The position numbers were made by a program, and so were the translations under genes. Shown here in pieces: positions 16,912-27,232 of a stretch of DNA of 64,000 nt. Location: positions 1-64,000 of the forward strand of contig JAUVWL010000008.1 in the NCBI GenBank assembly GCA_030604135.1, written 5' to 3'. Position 1 is the first letter of the stretch, and each line of letters opens with the position of its first letter. Under the pieces are notes generated by a model, which saw only the letters and a list, made by a program, of their open reading frames with translations, was not told the origin of the DNA and did no database searches. This stretch comes from Burkholderiales bacterium. GTDB taxonomy: Bacteria; Pseudomonadota; Gammaproteobacteria; Burkholderiales; Burkholderiaceae_C.

Positions 16912-17733
16912 ATGCGACGCACCCATGCCCGTTTTCTGCCCCTGTTGTTGCTTGCCGCCACTGGCTGGGCGGTGGCCGACCCCTCCCGGGACGATGGGCC
17001 TGGCCGGGAGTTCCTGATCGGCGCTTCTCTCGAGTCGAGCTCCGGCCACATCGGAGACGGTGGTCGCAGTCTCAGCCTCAAGCCGGTCTGGCACTTTCAG
17101 GTCGGCTCGGTGCGGGTCTCGAGATCGCGCGCCAGCACCTTGCTGGGCACGGGCCGCAAGTCGGGAGAAACCGGTGTCAGCGCCGACATCTTCTCACTCG
17201 ACGACTGGCGCCTGAGCGCATCCTTGCGCATGGACAACGGCCGCACCTTTGACGACGACCCGGTCTGGCGCGGGCTGCCCGACATCCGCACCACCTTGCG
17301 CGCGCGCGTGTCGGTGCGGCGTCCGCTGGACGAACGCTGGGGCTGGAGCGCCAGCTTCGATCAGGACCTGCTGGGCCGTGACGGCGGCCTGCGGCTGAAC
17401 TCGGGTGTGAGCTATGTTTATCCGGTGTCCGAGCGAACACGGTGGGATGTGGGCCTGTCGGCCACCTGGGGCAATGCGCGCTACATGCAGACGCACTTTG
17501 GCATATCGCCGACCGGCGCCGCTGCGGTGGGGCGCGCGCCGTACGCGCTGGGCGGCGGCTGGGAGAGCCTGCACGCTGGCTGGAACGCGAGCACGGCCTT
17601 GAGCACGCACTGGGTGCTGTTCGGTGGGGTGGGCATCTCCAATCTGCGCGGCGATGCGGCCCGCAGCCCGCTGGTCTCGCGCAACACCACCTCCAGCGTC
17701 ACACTGGGTGTGGCCTACCGCAACCGGCGCTGA
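16912..17733 (+). CDS. MipA/OmpV family outer-membrane protein
   Basis: A 273-residue exported protein. A signal peptide (RRTHARF then a Leu/Ala core) is likely cut after AVA near residue 23. The mature part consists of alternating amphipathic strands ending in a C-terminal aromatic/Arg tail (GVAYRNRR) and matches MipA/OmpV-type barrels. MipA in E. coli scaffolds murein enzymes; OmpV members vary in role, so no specific function is given. The ATG at 16912 is preferred over GTG at 16906. Confidence 0.8.
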   Translation: MRRTHARFLPLLLLAATGWAVADPSRDDGPGREFLIGASLESSSGHIGDGGRSLSLKPVWHFQVGSVRVSRSRASTLLGTGRKSGETGVSADIFSLDDWRLSASLRMDNGRTFDDDPVWRGLPDIRTTLRARVSVRRPLDERWGWSASFDQDLLGRDGGLRLNSGVSYVYPVSERTRWDVGLSATWGNARYMQTHFGISPTGAAAVGRAPYALGGGWESLHAGWNASTALSTHWVLFGGVGISNLRGDAARSPLVSRNTTSSVTLGVAYRNRR

Positions 17734-17833
17734 CGGTTGGCGCATCGCCGGTGGCGCGGGCCCTGAGCCGGGCCTGCTCGCTGGCACTCGATAGTCCCCG
17801 CTGAGTCCGCCGCCGCCGGACCGCAGGGAATCC

Positions 17834-18274
17834 ATGAGCCAGCTCCTCATCCACGACGACCTCAGCCAGCTTGACCTCATCAAAAAGGTCGGCGGCAGCC
17901 AGCGCCAGACCATCGCCCGCGAAGCCTTCATCGCTCTGCTCAAGGCATGGGGTCGGCAGCACGACCTGGTGTTTTTGGCCGAGTATCCGCTCAAGACCGC
18001 CACCAAGGCCAACATCAGCGTGGATGGCGAAACCACGTTGCGCGGCGTGCCGCCCGAAGCCTGGGCCTACAGGCTGGGCAATCGCTGCGCCATTGACTGG
18101 GTGCTGGACCAGCACAAGGAAAAGAAACTCAAGGACCCGACCATCCGCGAGAAATTCGACACCTACCGCTTTGCCGATCACAAGGAAAAAGTCATCGACC
18201 TGCTGCAACGCGTGACCACGGTGAGCGTGGAGACGGTGCGGATCACCGAAGCGATGAAGGGGGTGGCACGGTGA
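17834..18274 (+). pseudogene. Internally deleted type ISP restriction-modification gene
   Basis: The 146-residue product joins two ends of a much larger protein. Residues 1-66 (REAFIALLKAWGRQHDLVF..KTATKANISVDG) resemble the N-terminal nuclease region of type ISP and related helicase-methyltransferase enzymes. Residues 67-146 (VPPEAWAYRLGNRCAIDWVL, then YRFADHKEKVIDLL) resemble their extreme C-terminus. Helicase, methyltransferase and most of the nuclease are missing, although family members usually exceed 1000 residues. The frame is open across the junction, which falls at a short VDG-coding sequence that may have served as microhomology. GTGA overlap with the next gene shows the original operon. 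Confidence 0.65.
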
Positions 18275-19083
18275 GCGAGGCCGCGCCGGTACAGCGCCAC
18301 TATTTCGCGGGCGAGGCCGGTGATCCGGTGCTGTTCGATGCAAGAGGCCGCGCGCTGCCAGGGCTGGAAGGATGCTCGCGCCACTTCATTCTGGGGGTAC
18401 TGGATGTGGCGGACCCGGTGGCCCTGGGCGCAGAGCTGGAAAGTTTGCGTGCTGAGGTGCTGGCCGACCCGTACTTCCGTGATGTGCCATCGATGCAGCC
18501 CGAACGGCGCAAGACCGCCTGGATGTTCCACGCCAAGGACGATGTGCCCGAGGTGCGCCGCGAGGCATTCCGGGTGCTGATGCGCCACCCGGTGCAGTTC
18601 TTTGCCGCGGTGCGCGACAAGCACACCGTGCTGGACTACGTGCGCCAGCGCAATCGGCTGGATGAACGCTACCGCTACCACCCGAACGAGCTGTACGACA
18701 CCATGGTGGCTCGGTTGTTCAAGAACCGGCTGCACCTGACGCCGGAAGTGCATGTGTGTTTTGCGGAGCGGGGGCAGTCGGACCGGACGGCGGCCCTCGG
18801 CCAGGCGCTGGAGACGGCCCGCAAACGCTTTGCAGCCCAGTGGCAACGCAACAATGCCGCGGTGATCCGGGCGCGTCAGTCGTCACCCCGGCGCGAGGTG
18901 CCTTTGCAAGCGACGGACTATTTTCTGTGGGCTTTGCAGCGGCACTTCGAGCGCGGTGAGTCGCGCTACATCGAGATGCTCTGGTCCCAGGTGGGCTTGG
19001 TGCGCGCCGTCGATGAAACGGCTGTGGCGCCATACGGTGTGTACTACACCAAGAAAAAACCGCTGCTCAAAGGCAGCGGTTGA
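18271..19083 (+). CDS. DUF3800 domain protein
   Basis: A 270-residue protein of the DUF3800 family, which has an RNase H-like fold and is often found beside restriction-modification and other defence genes. The usual start of the fold, F-x-D-E-A/S-G-D, reads YFAGEAGDP here, so the first acidic residue is a glycine; a single base change from GAC to GGC would explain it. The GTG start overlaps the stop of the truncated type ISP gene. With its partner deleted and a likely metal ligand lost, this gene may be functionless. Confidence 0.75.
   Translation: MSEAAPVQRHYFAGEAGDPVLFDARGRALPGLEGCSRHFILGVLDVADPVALGAELESLRAEVLADPYFRDVPSMQPERRKTAWMFHAKDDVPEVRREAFRVLMRHPVQFFAAVRDKHTVLDYVRQRNRLDERYRYHPNELYDTMVARLFKNRLHLTPEVHVCFAERGQSDRTAALGQALETARKRFAAQWQRNNAAVIRARQSSPRREVPLQATDYFLWALQRHFERGESRYIEMLWSQVGLVRAVDETAVAPYGVYYTKKKPLLKGSG
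19053..19081 (-). terminator. Rho-independent terminator for uvrA, inside the DUF3800 coding end
   Basis: On the minus strand CCGCTGC-CTTTGA-GCAGCGG is followed by TTTTTT. The stem is 7-9 bp and the T-run is on the minus side only, so it ends transcripts coming from uvrA about 195 nt after its stop. It lies within the last ten codons of the opposing DUF3800 gene. Confidence 0.75.
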
Positions 19084-19276
19084 GAAAAGGTGTCGGAGGT
19101 ATAGGTGTCGGGCACCAAGGCCTGAATCACACACGGCATGGAGCCGAATTTCGTCTCCGATCAATCTGTATTTTACACAGGCACTGCACCGGATATCAAC
19201 AGCTTGTTCACAGCGGCGTTCCCGATGATGTTCTATTTGAAGTAGTTCTGGGAACAGTTCATCGAAAGATAACGCT

Positions 19277-22200
19277 TCAGCGTGTGAGCAGCCGCGCCAG
19301 GTACCGCCCGGTGTGGCTGGCCTCGCAGGCCGCTACGTCCTCCGGCGTGCCGCTGACCACCACGGTGCCGCCTCCGTTGCCGCCTTCGGGGCCCATGTCG
19401 ATCAGCCAGTCGGCGGTCTTGATGACGTCCAGGTTGTGCTCGATGACGACGATGGTGTTGCCGGCGTCGCGCAGCTGGTGCAGCACCTTGAGCAGCAGCT
19501 CGATGTCGGCGAAGTGCAGTCCCGTGGTGGGCTCGTCGAGGATGTAGAGCGTGCGGCCGGTGTCGCGCTTGGACAACTCCAACGCCAGCTTGACGCGCTG
19601 CGCCTCGCCGCCCGAGAGCGTGGTGGCGCTCTGGCCGAGCTGGATGTAGGACAGGCCCACGTCCAGCAGCGTCTGCAGCTTGCGGTGCAGGGTCGGCACG
19701 GCGCCGAAGAAGGCGTGCGCCTGTTCGACCGTCATGTCCAGAATCTGCGCGATGTTCCTGCCCTTGTACTGGACCTCCAGCGTCTCGCGGTTGTAGCGCT
19801 GGCCGTGGCAGACCTCGCAGGGCACGTAGACGTCGGGCAAGAAGTGCATCTCGACCTTGACCACGCCGTCGCCCTGGCAGGCTTCGCAGCGGCCCCCGGC
19901 CACGTTGAAACTGAAGCGTCCCGGCCCGTAGCCGCGCTCGCGCGCGGTGGGCACCTCGGCCATCAGCTCGCGGATGCCGGTGAACAGGCCGGTGTAGGTG
20001 GCCGGGTTGCTGCGCGGCGTGCGGCCGATCGGGCTCTGGTCGACGTTGATGACCTTGTCGAAGTGTTCGATGCCCTCGATCGCGTCGTGCTCGGCCGGCT
20101 CGTCGTGCGAGCGGTAGAGCGTGCGGGCGACGGCGGCGTACAGGGTGTCGTTGACCAGGGTCGACTTGCCGGAGCCGGAGACACCGGTCACGCAGGTCAG
20201 CAGGCCGACCGGGAAGGCGACGCTGACGTCCTTGAGGTTGTGGCCGCGCGCGCCGCGCACGCGGATTTCCTGCAGTTCACCCAGGGTGGCTTCGTGCGCG
20301 GCCTGGCGCTCGGCGCGCCTTTCAGCGGCTGGGCTGATGGGGAACTTCGACTTGACCGGTGCCACCTTCACCGCCGGCTTGACGACCGGCAGCCAGGGCG
20401 TGCGGCGCGCCGGCACGGCAATCTGTTTGGCGCCACTGAGGTACTGGCCGGTCAGCGAGCCGGGGTGGGCCATGACCTCGGCCGGCGTGCCCTGGGCCAT
20501 GATGCGGCCGCCGTGCACCCCTGCGCCGGGGCCGATGTCGATGCAGTAGTCGGCCGTGCGGATCATGTCCTCGTCGTGCTCGACCACCAGCACCGTGTTG
20601 CCCAGGTCGCGCAGGTGCTGCAGCGTGCCGATGAGGCGGTCGTTGTCGCGCTGGTGCAGGCCGATGCTGGGCTCGTCCAGCACGTACATCACGCCGGTCA
20701 GTCCGCTGCCGATCTGGCTGGCCAGGCGGATGCGCTGGGCCTCGCCCCCCGACAGGGTTTCAGCGCTGCGGTCCAGGCTGAGGTAGTTCAGACCGACGTC
20801 GTTGAGGAATTTCAGGCGCTGGCGGATTTCGTTGACCACGCGCGCGGCGATGTCGGCCTTTGCACCCTGCAGCTGCAGCCGCTGGAAGTAGGCCAGCGCT
20901 TCACCCAGCGTGATGTGGCTGACCTTGTAGATGGGCTGGCGCTGCTCGCCCTCGCCGATGAACACGTGGCGCGCCTCTTTGCGCAGGCGGGTGCCGCCGC
21001 ACTCGGGGCAGGGATGGGTGCTGCGGTAGCGCGAGAGCTCCTCGCGCACGTTGGCCGAATCGGTCTCGCGCCAGCGGCGTTCGAAGTTGCGGATGATGCC
21101 CTCGAACGGGTGCTTCTTGCTGATCTTCTTGCCGGCGCGCTCGCCGGACTCCAGCGCGTAGCTGAACTTGATTTCTTCCTCACCGGAGCCGAACAGCAGC
21201 ACCTGGCGGATGGACTCGGGCAGATCCTCCCAGGGCGCCTCGGCGTTGAACCCGTAGTGCGCCGCCAGGCTTTCGATCATGGCGAAGTAGTAGCCGTTGC
21301 GCCGGTCCCAGCCCTTGATGGCACCGCTGGCCAGGCTGAGCGTCGGAAAGGCGACCACCCGGGCCGGGTCAAAAATGTCGGTGTGGCCCAGGCCGTCACA
21401 GGCCGGGCAGGCACCGAGCGGCGAGTTGAAGGAGAACAGGCGCGGCTCCAGCTCACCCACCGTGTGGTGGCAGACCGGGCAGGCAAACTTGGCGGAGAAC
21501 GCTTGCTCGGCGCCGGTGTCCATGTCCAGCGCGATGGCGCGGCCGTCGGCCAGGCGCAGCGCGGCTTCGAAGCTTTCGGCCAATCTTTGCCGCTGTGGAT
21601 TCGTGCCCTCTTCATCGACCGAGCGCACCTTGATGCGGTCGATCACCACGTCGATGCTGTGCTTCTCGGTCTTCTTGAGCGCGGGCAGGGCTTCGGCCTC
21701 CACCACCTCGCCGTTCAGGCGAAACCGCACATAGCCCTGGGCCTGCATGTCGGCGAACAGGTCGTGGAACTCGCCTTTCTTCTCGCGCACCACCGGCGCC
21801 AGGATCATCAGCCGGGTGCCCTCGGGCAGGGCCAGCACGGTGTCCACCATCTGGGCCACGCTCTGAGAGGCCAGCGGCAGGTCGTGTTCGGGGCAGTAGG
21901 GCGTGCCGGCGCGGGCGTAAAGCAGGCGCAGGTAGTCGTGGATCTCGGTCACCGTGCCCACGGTCGAGCGCGGGTTGTGGCTGGTGGCCTTCTGCTCGAT
22001 GGCGATGGCGGGCGACAGACCCTCGATCAGGTCCACGTCGGGTTTGTCCATCAGCTGCAGGAACTGCCGCGCGTAGGCCGACAGGCTCTCCACATAGCGG
22101 CGTTGCCCCTCGGCGTACAGCGTGTCGAAAGCCAGGCTGGACTTGCCCGAGCCCGACAAACCGGTGATCACCACCAGCGCGTTCTTCGGGATGTCCAGAT

Positions 22201-22330
22201 CGATGTTCTTGAGGTTGTGCGTGCGCGCTCCTCGCACCGTCAGAGTGGTCGAGGCCAGGCGGGCGCGGTCGGCCGCCGCCTGTCGGGGCAGGTCGGCGTC
22301 GCTGGACAGAGGGGGCGGGGTGAGGTTCAC
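19277..22330 (-). CDS. uvrA: Excinuclease ABC subunit A (UvrA)
   Basis: A 1017-residue DNA damage-recognition ATPase of nucleotide excision repair. It has two ABC modules with Walker A motifs GLSGSGKSS and GVSGSGKST, and two signature motifs LSGGEAQR. Zinc-binding CPVC/CPAC and CEAC/CEVC pairs are present. It is longer than E. coli UvrA (940) because of a short N-terminal extension and a Pro/Lys-rich linker before the second module. No ATG fits; the GTG at 22330 is the best start, with modest confidence. No SOS box (CTGT-N8-ACAG) was found upstream. Confidence 0.95.
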   Translation of the reverse strand: MNLTPPPLSSDADLPRQAAADRARLASTTLTVRGARTHNLKNIDLDIPKNALVVITGLSGSGKSSLAFDTLYAEGQRRYVESLSAYARQFLQLMDKPDVDLIEGLSPAIAIEQKATSHNPRSTVGTVTEIHDYLRLLYARAGTPYCPEHDLPLASQSVAQMVDTVLALPEGTRLMILAPVVREKKGEFHDLFADMQAQGYVRFRLNGEVVEAEALPALKKTEKHSIDVVIDRIKVRSVDEEGTNPQRQRLAESFEAALRLADGRAIALDMDTGAEQAFSAKFACPVCHHTVGELEPRLFSFNSPLGACPACDGLGHTDIFDPARVVAFPTLSLASGAIKGWDRRNGYYFAMIESLAAHYGFNAEAPWEDLPESIRQVLLFGSGEEEIKFSYALESGERAGKKISKKHPFEGIIRNFERRWRETDSANVREELSRYRSTHPCPECGGTRLRKEARHVFIGEGEQRQPIYKVSHITLGEALAYFQRLQLQGAKADIAARVVNEIRQRLKFLNDVGLNYLSLDRSAETLSGGEAQRIRLASQIGSGLTGVMYVLDEPSIGLHQRDNDRLIGTLQHLRDLGNTVLVVEHDEDMIRTADYCIDIGPGAGVHGGRIMAQGTPAEVMAHPGSLTGQYLSGAKQIAVPARRTPWLPVVKPAVKVAPVKSKFPISPAAERRAERQAAHEATLGELQEIRVRGARGHNLKDVSVAFPVGLLTCVTGVSGSGKSTLVNDTLYAAVARTLYRSHDEPAEHDAIEGIEHFDKVINVDQSPIGRTPRSNPATYTGLFTGIRELMAEVPTARERGYGPGRFSFNVAGGRCEACQGDGVVKVEMHFLPDVYVPCEVCHGQRYNRETLEVQYKGRNIAQILDMTVEQAHAFFGAVPTLHRKLQTLLDVGLSYIQLGQSATTLSGGEAQRVKLALELSKRDTGRTLYILDEPTTGLHFADIELLLKVLHQLRDAGNTIVVIEHNLDVIKTADWLIDMGPEGGNGGGTVVVSGTPEDVAACEASHTGRYLARLLTR

Positions 22331-22531
22331 GGCAAGAAGGCAGGAAGGCCGGCGTCGGACGGGCAACCCACCATGATAAGCCGCCACAGGGCTTGGCGCA
22401 CCCGCTGGGCCACGCCGTGTCCGACCGCGTGTCCGGTCAGGCGCTTTGACGCACAATACCGGGTTGCCCTGCACCCCGGGGTATGCGGTCACCCTTCGGC
22501 CGTCGTCGATCCGTCTTCTCACCAGCTTTTC

Positions 22532-23758
22532 GTGCCCGTTTCTCCCGCCACCACCGCCGATGCCGGCACCCCGGATGCCGCCCGCATGACGTCGGCCGAG
22601 CTGCGCTCGACCTGGTCGCTGGCGTCCATTTATGCCTTGCGCATGCTGGGCCTGTTCCTGGTGATGCCGGTGTTTGTGCTGGAGGCGCGCCACTACCCGG
22701 GTGGCGACGACGCGGCCCTGATCGGGCTGGCCATGGGTGTTTATGGCCTGACCCAGGCCCTGCTGCAGTTGCCACTGGGGCTGGCTTCGGACCGGCTGGG
22801 GCGCAAGCCGGTCATCCTGGCCGGGCTGGCCGTGTTTGCCATCGGCAGCCTTGTGGCAGCCTGGGCGCCCAGCCTGCACTGGCTGGTGGTTGGCCGCGCC
22901 CTGCAGGGGGCGGGCGCCATTTCGGCCGCCGTCACCGCCTTGCTGGCCGACCTGACGCGCGACCAAGTGCGCACCAAATCCATGGCCCTGATCGGCATCA
23001 GCATCGCACTCATGTTCGTGCTCTCGCTGGTGCTGGCGCCGCTGCTGACCCCGCTGATCGGCCTGGCCGGCCTGTTTGCGATCACCGGTGGGCTGGCCCT
23101 GACGGGCATGGCGGTGGTGGCCTGGGTGGTGCCACCGGAGCCGGCCGAACACCGCCTGCAACCGCGCGGGGGCTTGCGGCAGGTGCTGGCGAACCGGGAG
23201 CTGCTGCGCGTGGACCTCGGGGTGTTCGTGCTGCACGCGGTGCAGATTGCCATGTGGATGGCCGTGCCCACCTTGCTGGTGCAGGCCGGCATCGAAACGG
23301 CCGGCCACTGGCAGGTCTACCTACCGGCGGTGGTGGTGTCGCTGCTGATCATGGGTGGTTTCCTGTTCCGGCTGGAGCGGCGCGGCTACTTCCGGGCGGT
23401 TTACCTGGGCACGGTGGCCCTGATGGTGCTGGTGCAGCTGGGTTTTCTGGGCAGCCTGGGGCAGCCGTCGCTCTGGGCCCTGGGCCTGCTGCTGACTTTG
23501 TATTTTGTGGGCTTCAACACCCAGGAGGCCAGCCAGCCCAGCCTGGTCTCGCAGATCGCGCCCGCTGCGCAGCGCGGCGCCGCCCTGGGCGTCTACAACA
23601 CGCTGATGTCGCTGGGCATCTTCTCGGGCGGGTTGCTCGGTGGCCTGGTGCTCAGGGGCTGGGGCGCACAAGGCCTGTTCGTGGCCTGCAGTGGCCTCAT
23701 GCTGCTTTGGCTGCTGCTGGCCTGGCCCATGAAGGCGCCGGCGTCATCGCGGCGCTGA
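22532..23758 (+). CDS. MFS transporter, YajR/multidrug-like
   Basis: A 408-residue protein with twelve predicted membrane helices. The MFS signature in loop 2-3, [13 protein letters not shown], and the helix-1 segment [14 protein letters not shown] are typical of a proton-coupled exporter subgroup. The substrate is unknown. The start may be GTG 22532 or ATG 22586; neither has a good Shine-Dalgarno and the extra 18 residues are hydrophilic. It is divergent from uvrA across 200 bp and overlaps the convergent ClC gene by 15 nt at the 3' end. Confidence 0.88.
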   Translation: MPVSPATTADAGTPDAARMTSAELRSTWSLASIYALRMLGLFLVMPVFVLEARHYPGGDDAALIGLAMGVYGLTQALLQLPLGLASDRLGRKPVILAGLAVFAIGSLVAAWAPSLHWLVVGRALQGAGAISAAVTALLADLTRDQVRTKSMALIGISIALMFVLSLVLAPLLTPLIGLAGLFAITGGLALTGMAVVAWVVPPEPAEHRLQPRGGLRQVLANRELLRVDLGVFVLHAVQIAMWMAVPTLLVQAGIETAGHWQVYLPAVVVSLLIMGGFLFRLERRGYFRAVYLGTVALMVLVQLGFLGSLGQPSLWALGLLLTLYFVGFNTQEASQPSLVSQIAPAAQRGAALGVYNTLMSLGIFSGGLLGGLVLRGWGAQGLFVACSGLMLLWLLLAWPMKAPASSRR

Positions 23759-25147
23759 GTCGGTCCCGGGCCGGGAGTACGGACCCGGTTCGGTCGGGCG
23801 GCTGTCCTCTGATTCGTCGGCCGGGCGCACCGAGCGCAGCATCAGCGCCGACATGGTGCTGTAGAGCGGGCGGCTGATCATGCGCGAGACGCCACTGGCC
23901 ACCAGGGCACAGGCCATCAGGCTGAGCACCATGCCATGGCCGTCGGTCATTTCCATCACGATGATCATGGCGGTGATGGGGGTCTGGGTGACCGCGGCGA
24001 GGAAGCCGCACATGCCCAGGGCGATCAGGGCCATGCCATGGGGCGAATCCAGCAGCCAGGCGATGTCGGCACCCACGCCAGCGCCCAGCGACAGGCTGGG
24101 GCCGAAGATGCCGCCGGGTATGCCGGTCCAGGCCGACAACCAGGAGGCGATGAACTTCAGGCCGGTGAACAGCAGCGGCGTGTGGGCGGACGGATCGTTG
24201 GCCGCCTGTTCCAGCAACAGGTGGGTGTGCTGGTGGCCCACGCCCACCGCAGCCCCGCCACTGATCACTGCAATGACCGCCACCACAAAGCCACAGATGG
24301 CGGCGAAGGCCACCGGGCGCTTGCGCCGGTAGGCGCAGAAGCGGTCGGGCATGCCGGTGAAGGAGGCCAGCATCAGGCGGGCCAGCAGGCCACCGAGCAG
24401 GCCGCAGGCCACGGCCACCACCGTGCCCGGCCCGATCAGGTCCCACCAGGACAGGCCATCGGTGCGCACCCGCCCGAAGTAGGACAGGTTGCCAAAGGCC
24501 GAGACGGCCACCAGACCGGCCACCACGATGGCCACCAGCATCAGCGCACTGCTGCGCTCCATGAGCCGGCGTGAGAGTTCCTCGATGGCGAACACGATGC
24601 CACCGAGCGGCGTGTTGAAGGCCGCAGCAATGCCGGCCGCACCGCCGGCCACCAGAAGTTCCCGATCGGAGATGCCCGAACGCGGCGAGAGCCAGCGGCG
24701 CGCGTGCAACATGACGCCGGCCGCCACCTGCACCGACGGCCCCTGACGACCGATCGACAGACCGGCCAGCAGGCCCCCGGAGACGGCCAGGATCTTGGCG
24801 AAACTCAGCTTGAGTGAGACAAAGCGCCCGCGGGTGTCGAGCGGGGTTTCAGGTGCGAGTGCGGTAAGCACCTGCGGCACACCCGAGCCGGCCGCACCGG
24901 GAGCCCAGCGGCGCACCAGCCAGACCACCAGGGCGGTGACGGCCGGTGTCCAGATCAGGGGCGACCACCAGGCGGTGCTGCGCATGTCCTGGTAGGCGCC
25001 AAAAGCGGCGTCGGCAAGCAGGGTGAAGACCACCACCGCAAGCCCGGCCAGCACGGCGTAGGCGATGATGATGGCCCGGTCCAGCCACTGGCGTGCATCG
25101 CTGACCTCGTCGCGCACGTTTTGCAGGAAATCCGGCTCACCTTTCAT
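23744..25147 (-). CDS. ClC-family chloride channel/transporter with GRQGP filter motif
   Basis: A 467-residue membrane protein of the ClC family. The anion-pathway motifs are GSGVPQV (usually GSGIP), GRQGPSVQ, and GGIFGPSL (GxFxP). The gating glutamate of GREGP is a glutamine here, read directly from the codon CAG. The internal proton-path glutamate region (FAIEELSRR) is kept. In model ClC exchangers a Gln at the gate uncouples chloride from protons, so this protein may be channel-like. There is no CBS domain. The C-tail is short and charged. Confidence 0.9.
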   Translation of the reverse strand: MKGEPDFLQNVRDEVSDARQWLDRAIIIAYAVLAGLAVVVFTLLADAAFGAYQDMRSTAWWSPLIWTPAVTALVVWLVRRWAPGAAGSGVPQVLTALAPETPLDTRGRFVSLKLSFAKILAVSGGLLAGLSIGRQGPSVQVAAGVMLHARRWLSPRSGISDRELLVAGGAAGIAAAFNTPLGGIVFAIEELSRRLMERSSALMLVAIVVAGLVAVSAFGNLSYFGRVRTDGLSWWDLIGPGTVVAVACGLLGGLLARLMLASFTGMPDRFCAYRRKRPVAFAAICGFVVAVIAVISGGAAVGVGHQHTHLLLEQAANDPSAHTPLLFTGLKFIASWLSAWTGIPGGIFGPSLSLGAGVGADIAWLLDSPHGMALIALGMCGFLAAVTQTPITAMIIVMEMTDGHGMVLSLMACALVASGVSRMISRPLYSTMSALMLRSVRPADESEDSRPTEPGPYSRPGTDSAPR

Positions 25148-25362
25148 TGAGGGGTCAGTGTACGTGCTCTGGCACGGCGGTGTGCCGCGGTGTGGCAATC
25201 TGACCTCATCTTGTGGGATGTGCTTTGGTTCCAGTTGGCGTGAACCATCGCCAGAGCGTGGGATGAGCGGCTGGGCGAGGCAGGGCGGATGGGGCACAAT
25301 GACTGTTTTGTATCGGGGCGCCGGCGGTGGCCGCTGCGCCCGTTTCACCAGGGCTTGTTCAC

Positions 25363-25854
25363 ATGGCATCCGTCAACAAAGTCATCCTCGTCGGCAACTG
25401 TGGCCGCGACCCCGAAATCCGTTACCTGCCTTCCGGTCAGGCCGTGGCCAACGTGAGCATCGCCACCACCAGCCGCCGCAAGGACCGCAATTCCGGCGAG
25501 TTCGTTGAAGAGACCCAGTGGCACCGCGTCACCTTCTTCGAGCGCCTGGCCGAAGTCGTCGGCGAGTACGTGAAGAAGGGCACCCCGATCTACGTGGAAG
25601 GGCGACTGACCTACCGCAAGTACACCGACAAGGACGGCATCGAGAAGAACGCCACCGACATCATCGCCAGCGAGATGCAGCTGCTCGGCGGTCGCCAGGG
25701 CATGGGCGGCCCCAGCGGAGACGATGGCGGTGGCTACAGCCGCCCGGCCGCCGCGCCGCGCGCAGCTGCCCCGGCGCCGCGCCAGGCGCCGGCGCCAGCG
25801 CCGGCACGCCAGTCCAGCGGCTTTGACGACATGGACGACGACATTCCGTTCTGA
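25363..25854 (+). CDS. ssb: Single-stranded DNA-binding protein
   Basis: A 163-residue SSB. Residues 1-110 form the OB fold ([21 protein letters not shown] opening, [10 protein letters not shown] core). A flexible Gly/Pro/Ala-rich linker follows, then the acidic tip DDMDDDIPF that recruits repair and replication proteins. The ATG at 25363 starts the conserved domain. A CACAAT hexamer about 70 nt upstream may be its -10. A strong terminator follows. Confidence 0.97.
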   Translation: MASVNKVILVGNCGRDPEIRYLPSGQAVANVSIATTSRRKDRNSGEFVEETQWHRVTFFERLAEVVGEYVKKGTPIYVEGRLTYRKYTDKDGIEKNATDIIASEMQLLGGRQGMGGPSGDDGGGYSRPAAAPRAAAPAPRQAPAPAPARQSSGFDDMDDDIPF

Positions 25855-25885
25855 CTCCGCCCTAGAGATTTTTTGTTGATGACCA

Positions 25886-25918
25886 AGCCCGCTTCCCCTC
25901 TGGGGAGCGGGCTTTTTC
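25886..25918 (+). terminator. Rho-independent terminator of ssb
   Basis: AGCCCGCTTCCCC pairs with GGGGAGCGGGCT (one bulged T) around a TCT loop, followed by TTTTT, 30 nt after the ssb stop. Confidence 0.9.
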
Positions 25919-26072
25919 ACGCCCCCCGTTGCGTCCGGGGCAGGGGCCTGAACAGGGTCATGACGGCCTGTGAAATACGCGCGCAGCTTGTGACCTCACG
26001 ACCGGGTCGTCGCCGGGGGCCTTGCCGTTTTCACCAGTTCGGTCTGAACGTCTGGCGTGTGAGAATGGCTTG

Positions 26073-26951
26073 ATGAGCACCTCGACATCCTCCTTTCTCT
26101 CCGACGCGGACGGCACCCGGGTCGTCACCTACACCTGGGCCGATGTGGCCGGCGAGCCCACAGGCGTGGTGCAGATTGCCCACGGGCTTGCCGAACATGG
26201 TCAACGCTATGACCGGTTTGCCAGGGCGCTGAATGCCGCCGGTTTCGTGGTCCACGCGGTCGACCACCGTGGGCACGGGCGCACAGCCGATGGGCGGCTG
26301 GGTGACTTTGGCGCAGTGGGCTTTGATGGCCTGATTGCCGATGTGGCCCAGTTCGGTGGTCTGCTTCGGGCGCAACACGAGGGCCTTCCCGTGTTCCTGT
26401 TCGCCCATTCGATGGGCTCGTTTGCCGCACAGGTGGCCATGCTCGATCACGCATCAACCTGGTCGGGCGTGGTTCTGTCGGGTTCGACCGCGCTGGACCT
26501 GTTTGTGGCCGCCATGGCCAATGCGCCGGCGGACGCGCCGGCCGGGCTGGCAGCGTTCAACGCAGGCTTCGAGAACCGCACGGGATACGAATGGCTTTCT
26601 CGCGACGCCGCCGAGGTCGATGCCTACGTTGCTGATCCCTGGTGCGGTTGGGATGTGCCGGACGATGTGATTCCCGCCTTGTTTGCGCCTGCGCCCCGGC
26701 TGGCGGACCCGGCCTTGCTGGCGGGTATCCGAAGCGAGCTGCCTGTGTTGATCGCTTCGGGTGACGCCGATCCGCTGGCGGGCGGTGGTGCGCTGATTCA
26801 GTTGCTGGGCAAGCGCTACCGCGATGCAGGCCTGGTCGATGTGTCGGTCAGGCTGTACCCGGCCGCGCGCCACGAAATCCTGAATGAGACCAACCGTGAA
26901 GAAGTGACGGCCGATATCGTGGCCTGGCTTCGCGCCCGCGCAGCTTCTTAG
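26073..26951 (+). CDS. Alpha/beta hydrolase, monoacylglycerol lipase-like
   Basis: A 292-residue serine hydrolase. The nucleophile elbow is F-A-H-S-M-G-S, the oxyanion region is QIAHGLAEHGQRY, and the DHRGHGRT segment is typical of Hydrolase_4/monoacylglycerol lipase proteins. The likely acid and base are the Asp in SGDADPL and the His in AARHEIL near the C-terminus. There is no signal peptide. The physiological ester is unknown. The ATG at 26073 begins at the expected domain edge; a GAGAAT hexamer 6 nt upstream could be another leaderless-type -10. Confidence 0.88.
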   Translation: MSTSTSSFLSDADGTRVVTYTWADVAGEPTGVVQIAHGLAEHGQRYDRFARALNAAGFVVHAVDHRGHGRTADGRLGDFGAVGFDGLIADVAQFGGLLRAQHEGLPVFLFAHSMGSFAAQVAMLDHASTWSGVVLSGSTALDLFVAAMANAPADAPAGLAAFNAGFENRTGYEWLSRDAAEVDAYVADPWCGWDVPDDVIPALFAPAPRLADPALLAGIRSELPVLIASGDADPLAGGGALIQLLGKRYRDAGLVDVSVRLYPAARHEILNETNREEVTADIVAWLRARAAS

Positions 26952-27162
26952 GACTCCTTCTCGACCGGCGGTTTGTCGACAGCGGCGAGCACGGTGCCCG
27001 TCGGCTGGATGCAGGCAGGCATGCGGGGCGCACCGCTGACGAGAATCGTGTTCGAACACTTGTGAGGGATGGGCAGCCAGGCAGGCCTTGACGGACAGAC
27101 TGCGTTCTGCATACGATAGCGGATACCCTGATGCCGCGCCGTCCTCCCTGGCGCGGCCTTTG

Positions 27163-27198
27163 ACCCGCCCGGCTTCGCTGTCTGGCGGGTTTTCTTTT
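27163..27198 (+). terminator. Terminator between lipase and DUF3422 genes
   Basis: ACCCGCC (27163-27169) pairs with GGCGGGT (27184-27190), followed by TTTCTTTT. A second hairpin, GCCGCGCC/GGCGCGGC, lies just before it at 27133-27157. The pair ends the plus-strand lipase transcript. Confidence 0.7.
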
Positions 27199-27232
27199 GC
27201 CCGCGCCGTGCAAGTGCCGGGGCCAAACCCGG

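Noticed and set aside
19313-22531. Very long plus-strand open frame opposite uvrA
   Set aside because: It is the antisense of uvrA with the composition of a G+C-rich shadow frame. Only its last part, from 22532, encodes a real MFS protein.
22331-22531. Possible LexA/SOS box between uvrA and the MFS gene
   Set aside because: Searched for CTGT-N8-ACAG and found none, so SOS control cannot be claimed from this region.
26948-27112. 54-codon minus-strand frame after the lipase gene
   Set aside because: No Shine-Dalgarno, no recognised similarity, and it ends at the lipase stop region; too weak to annotate.
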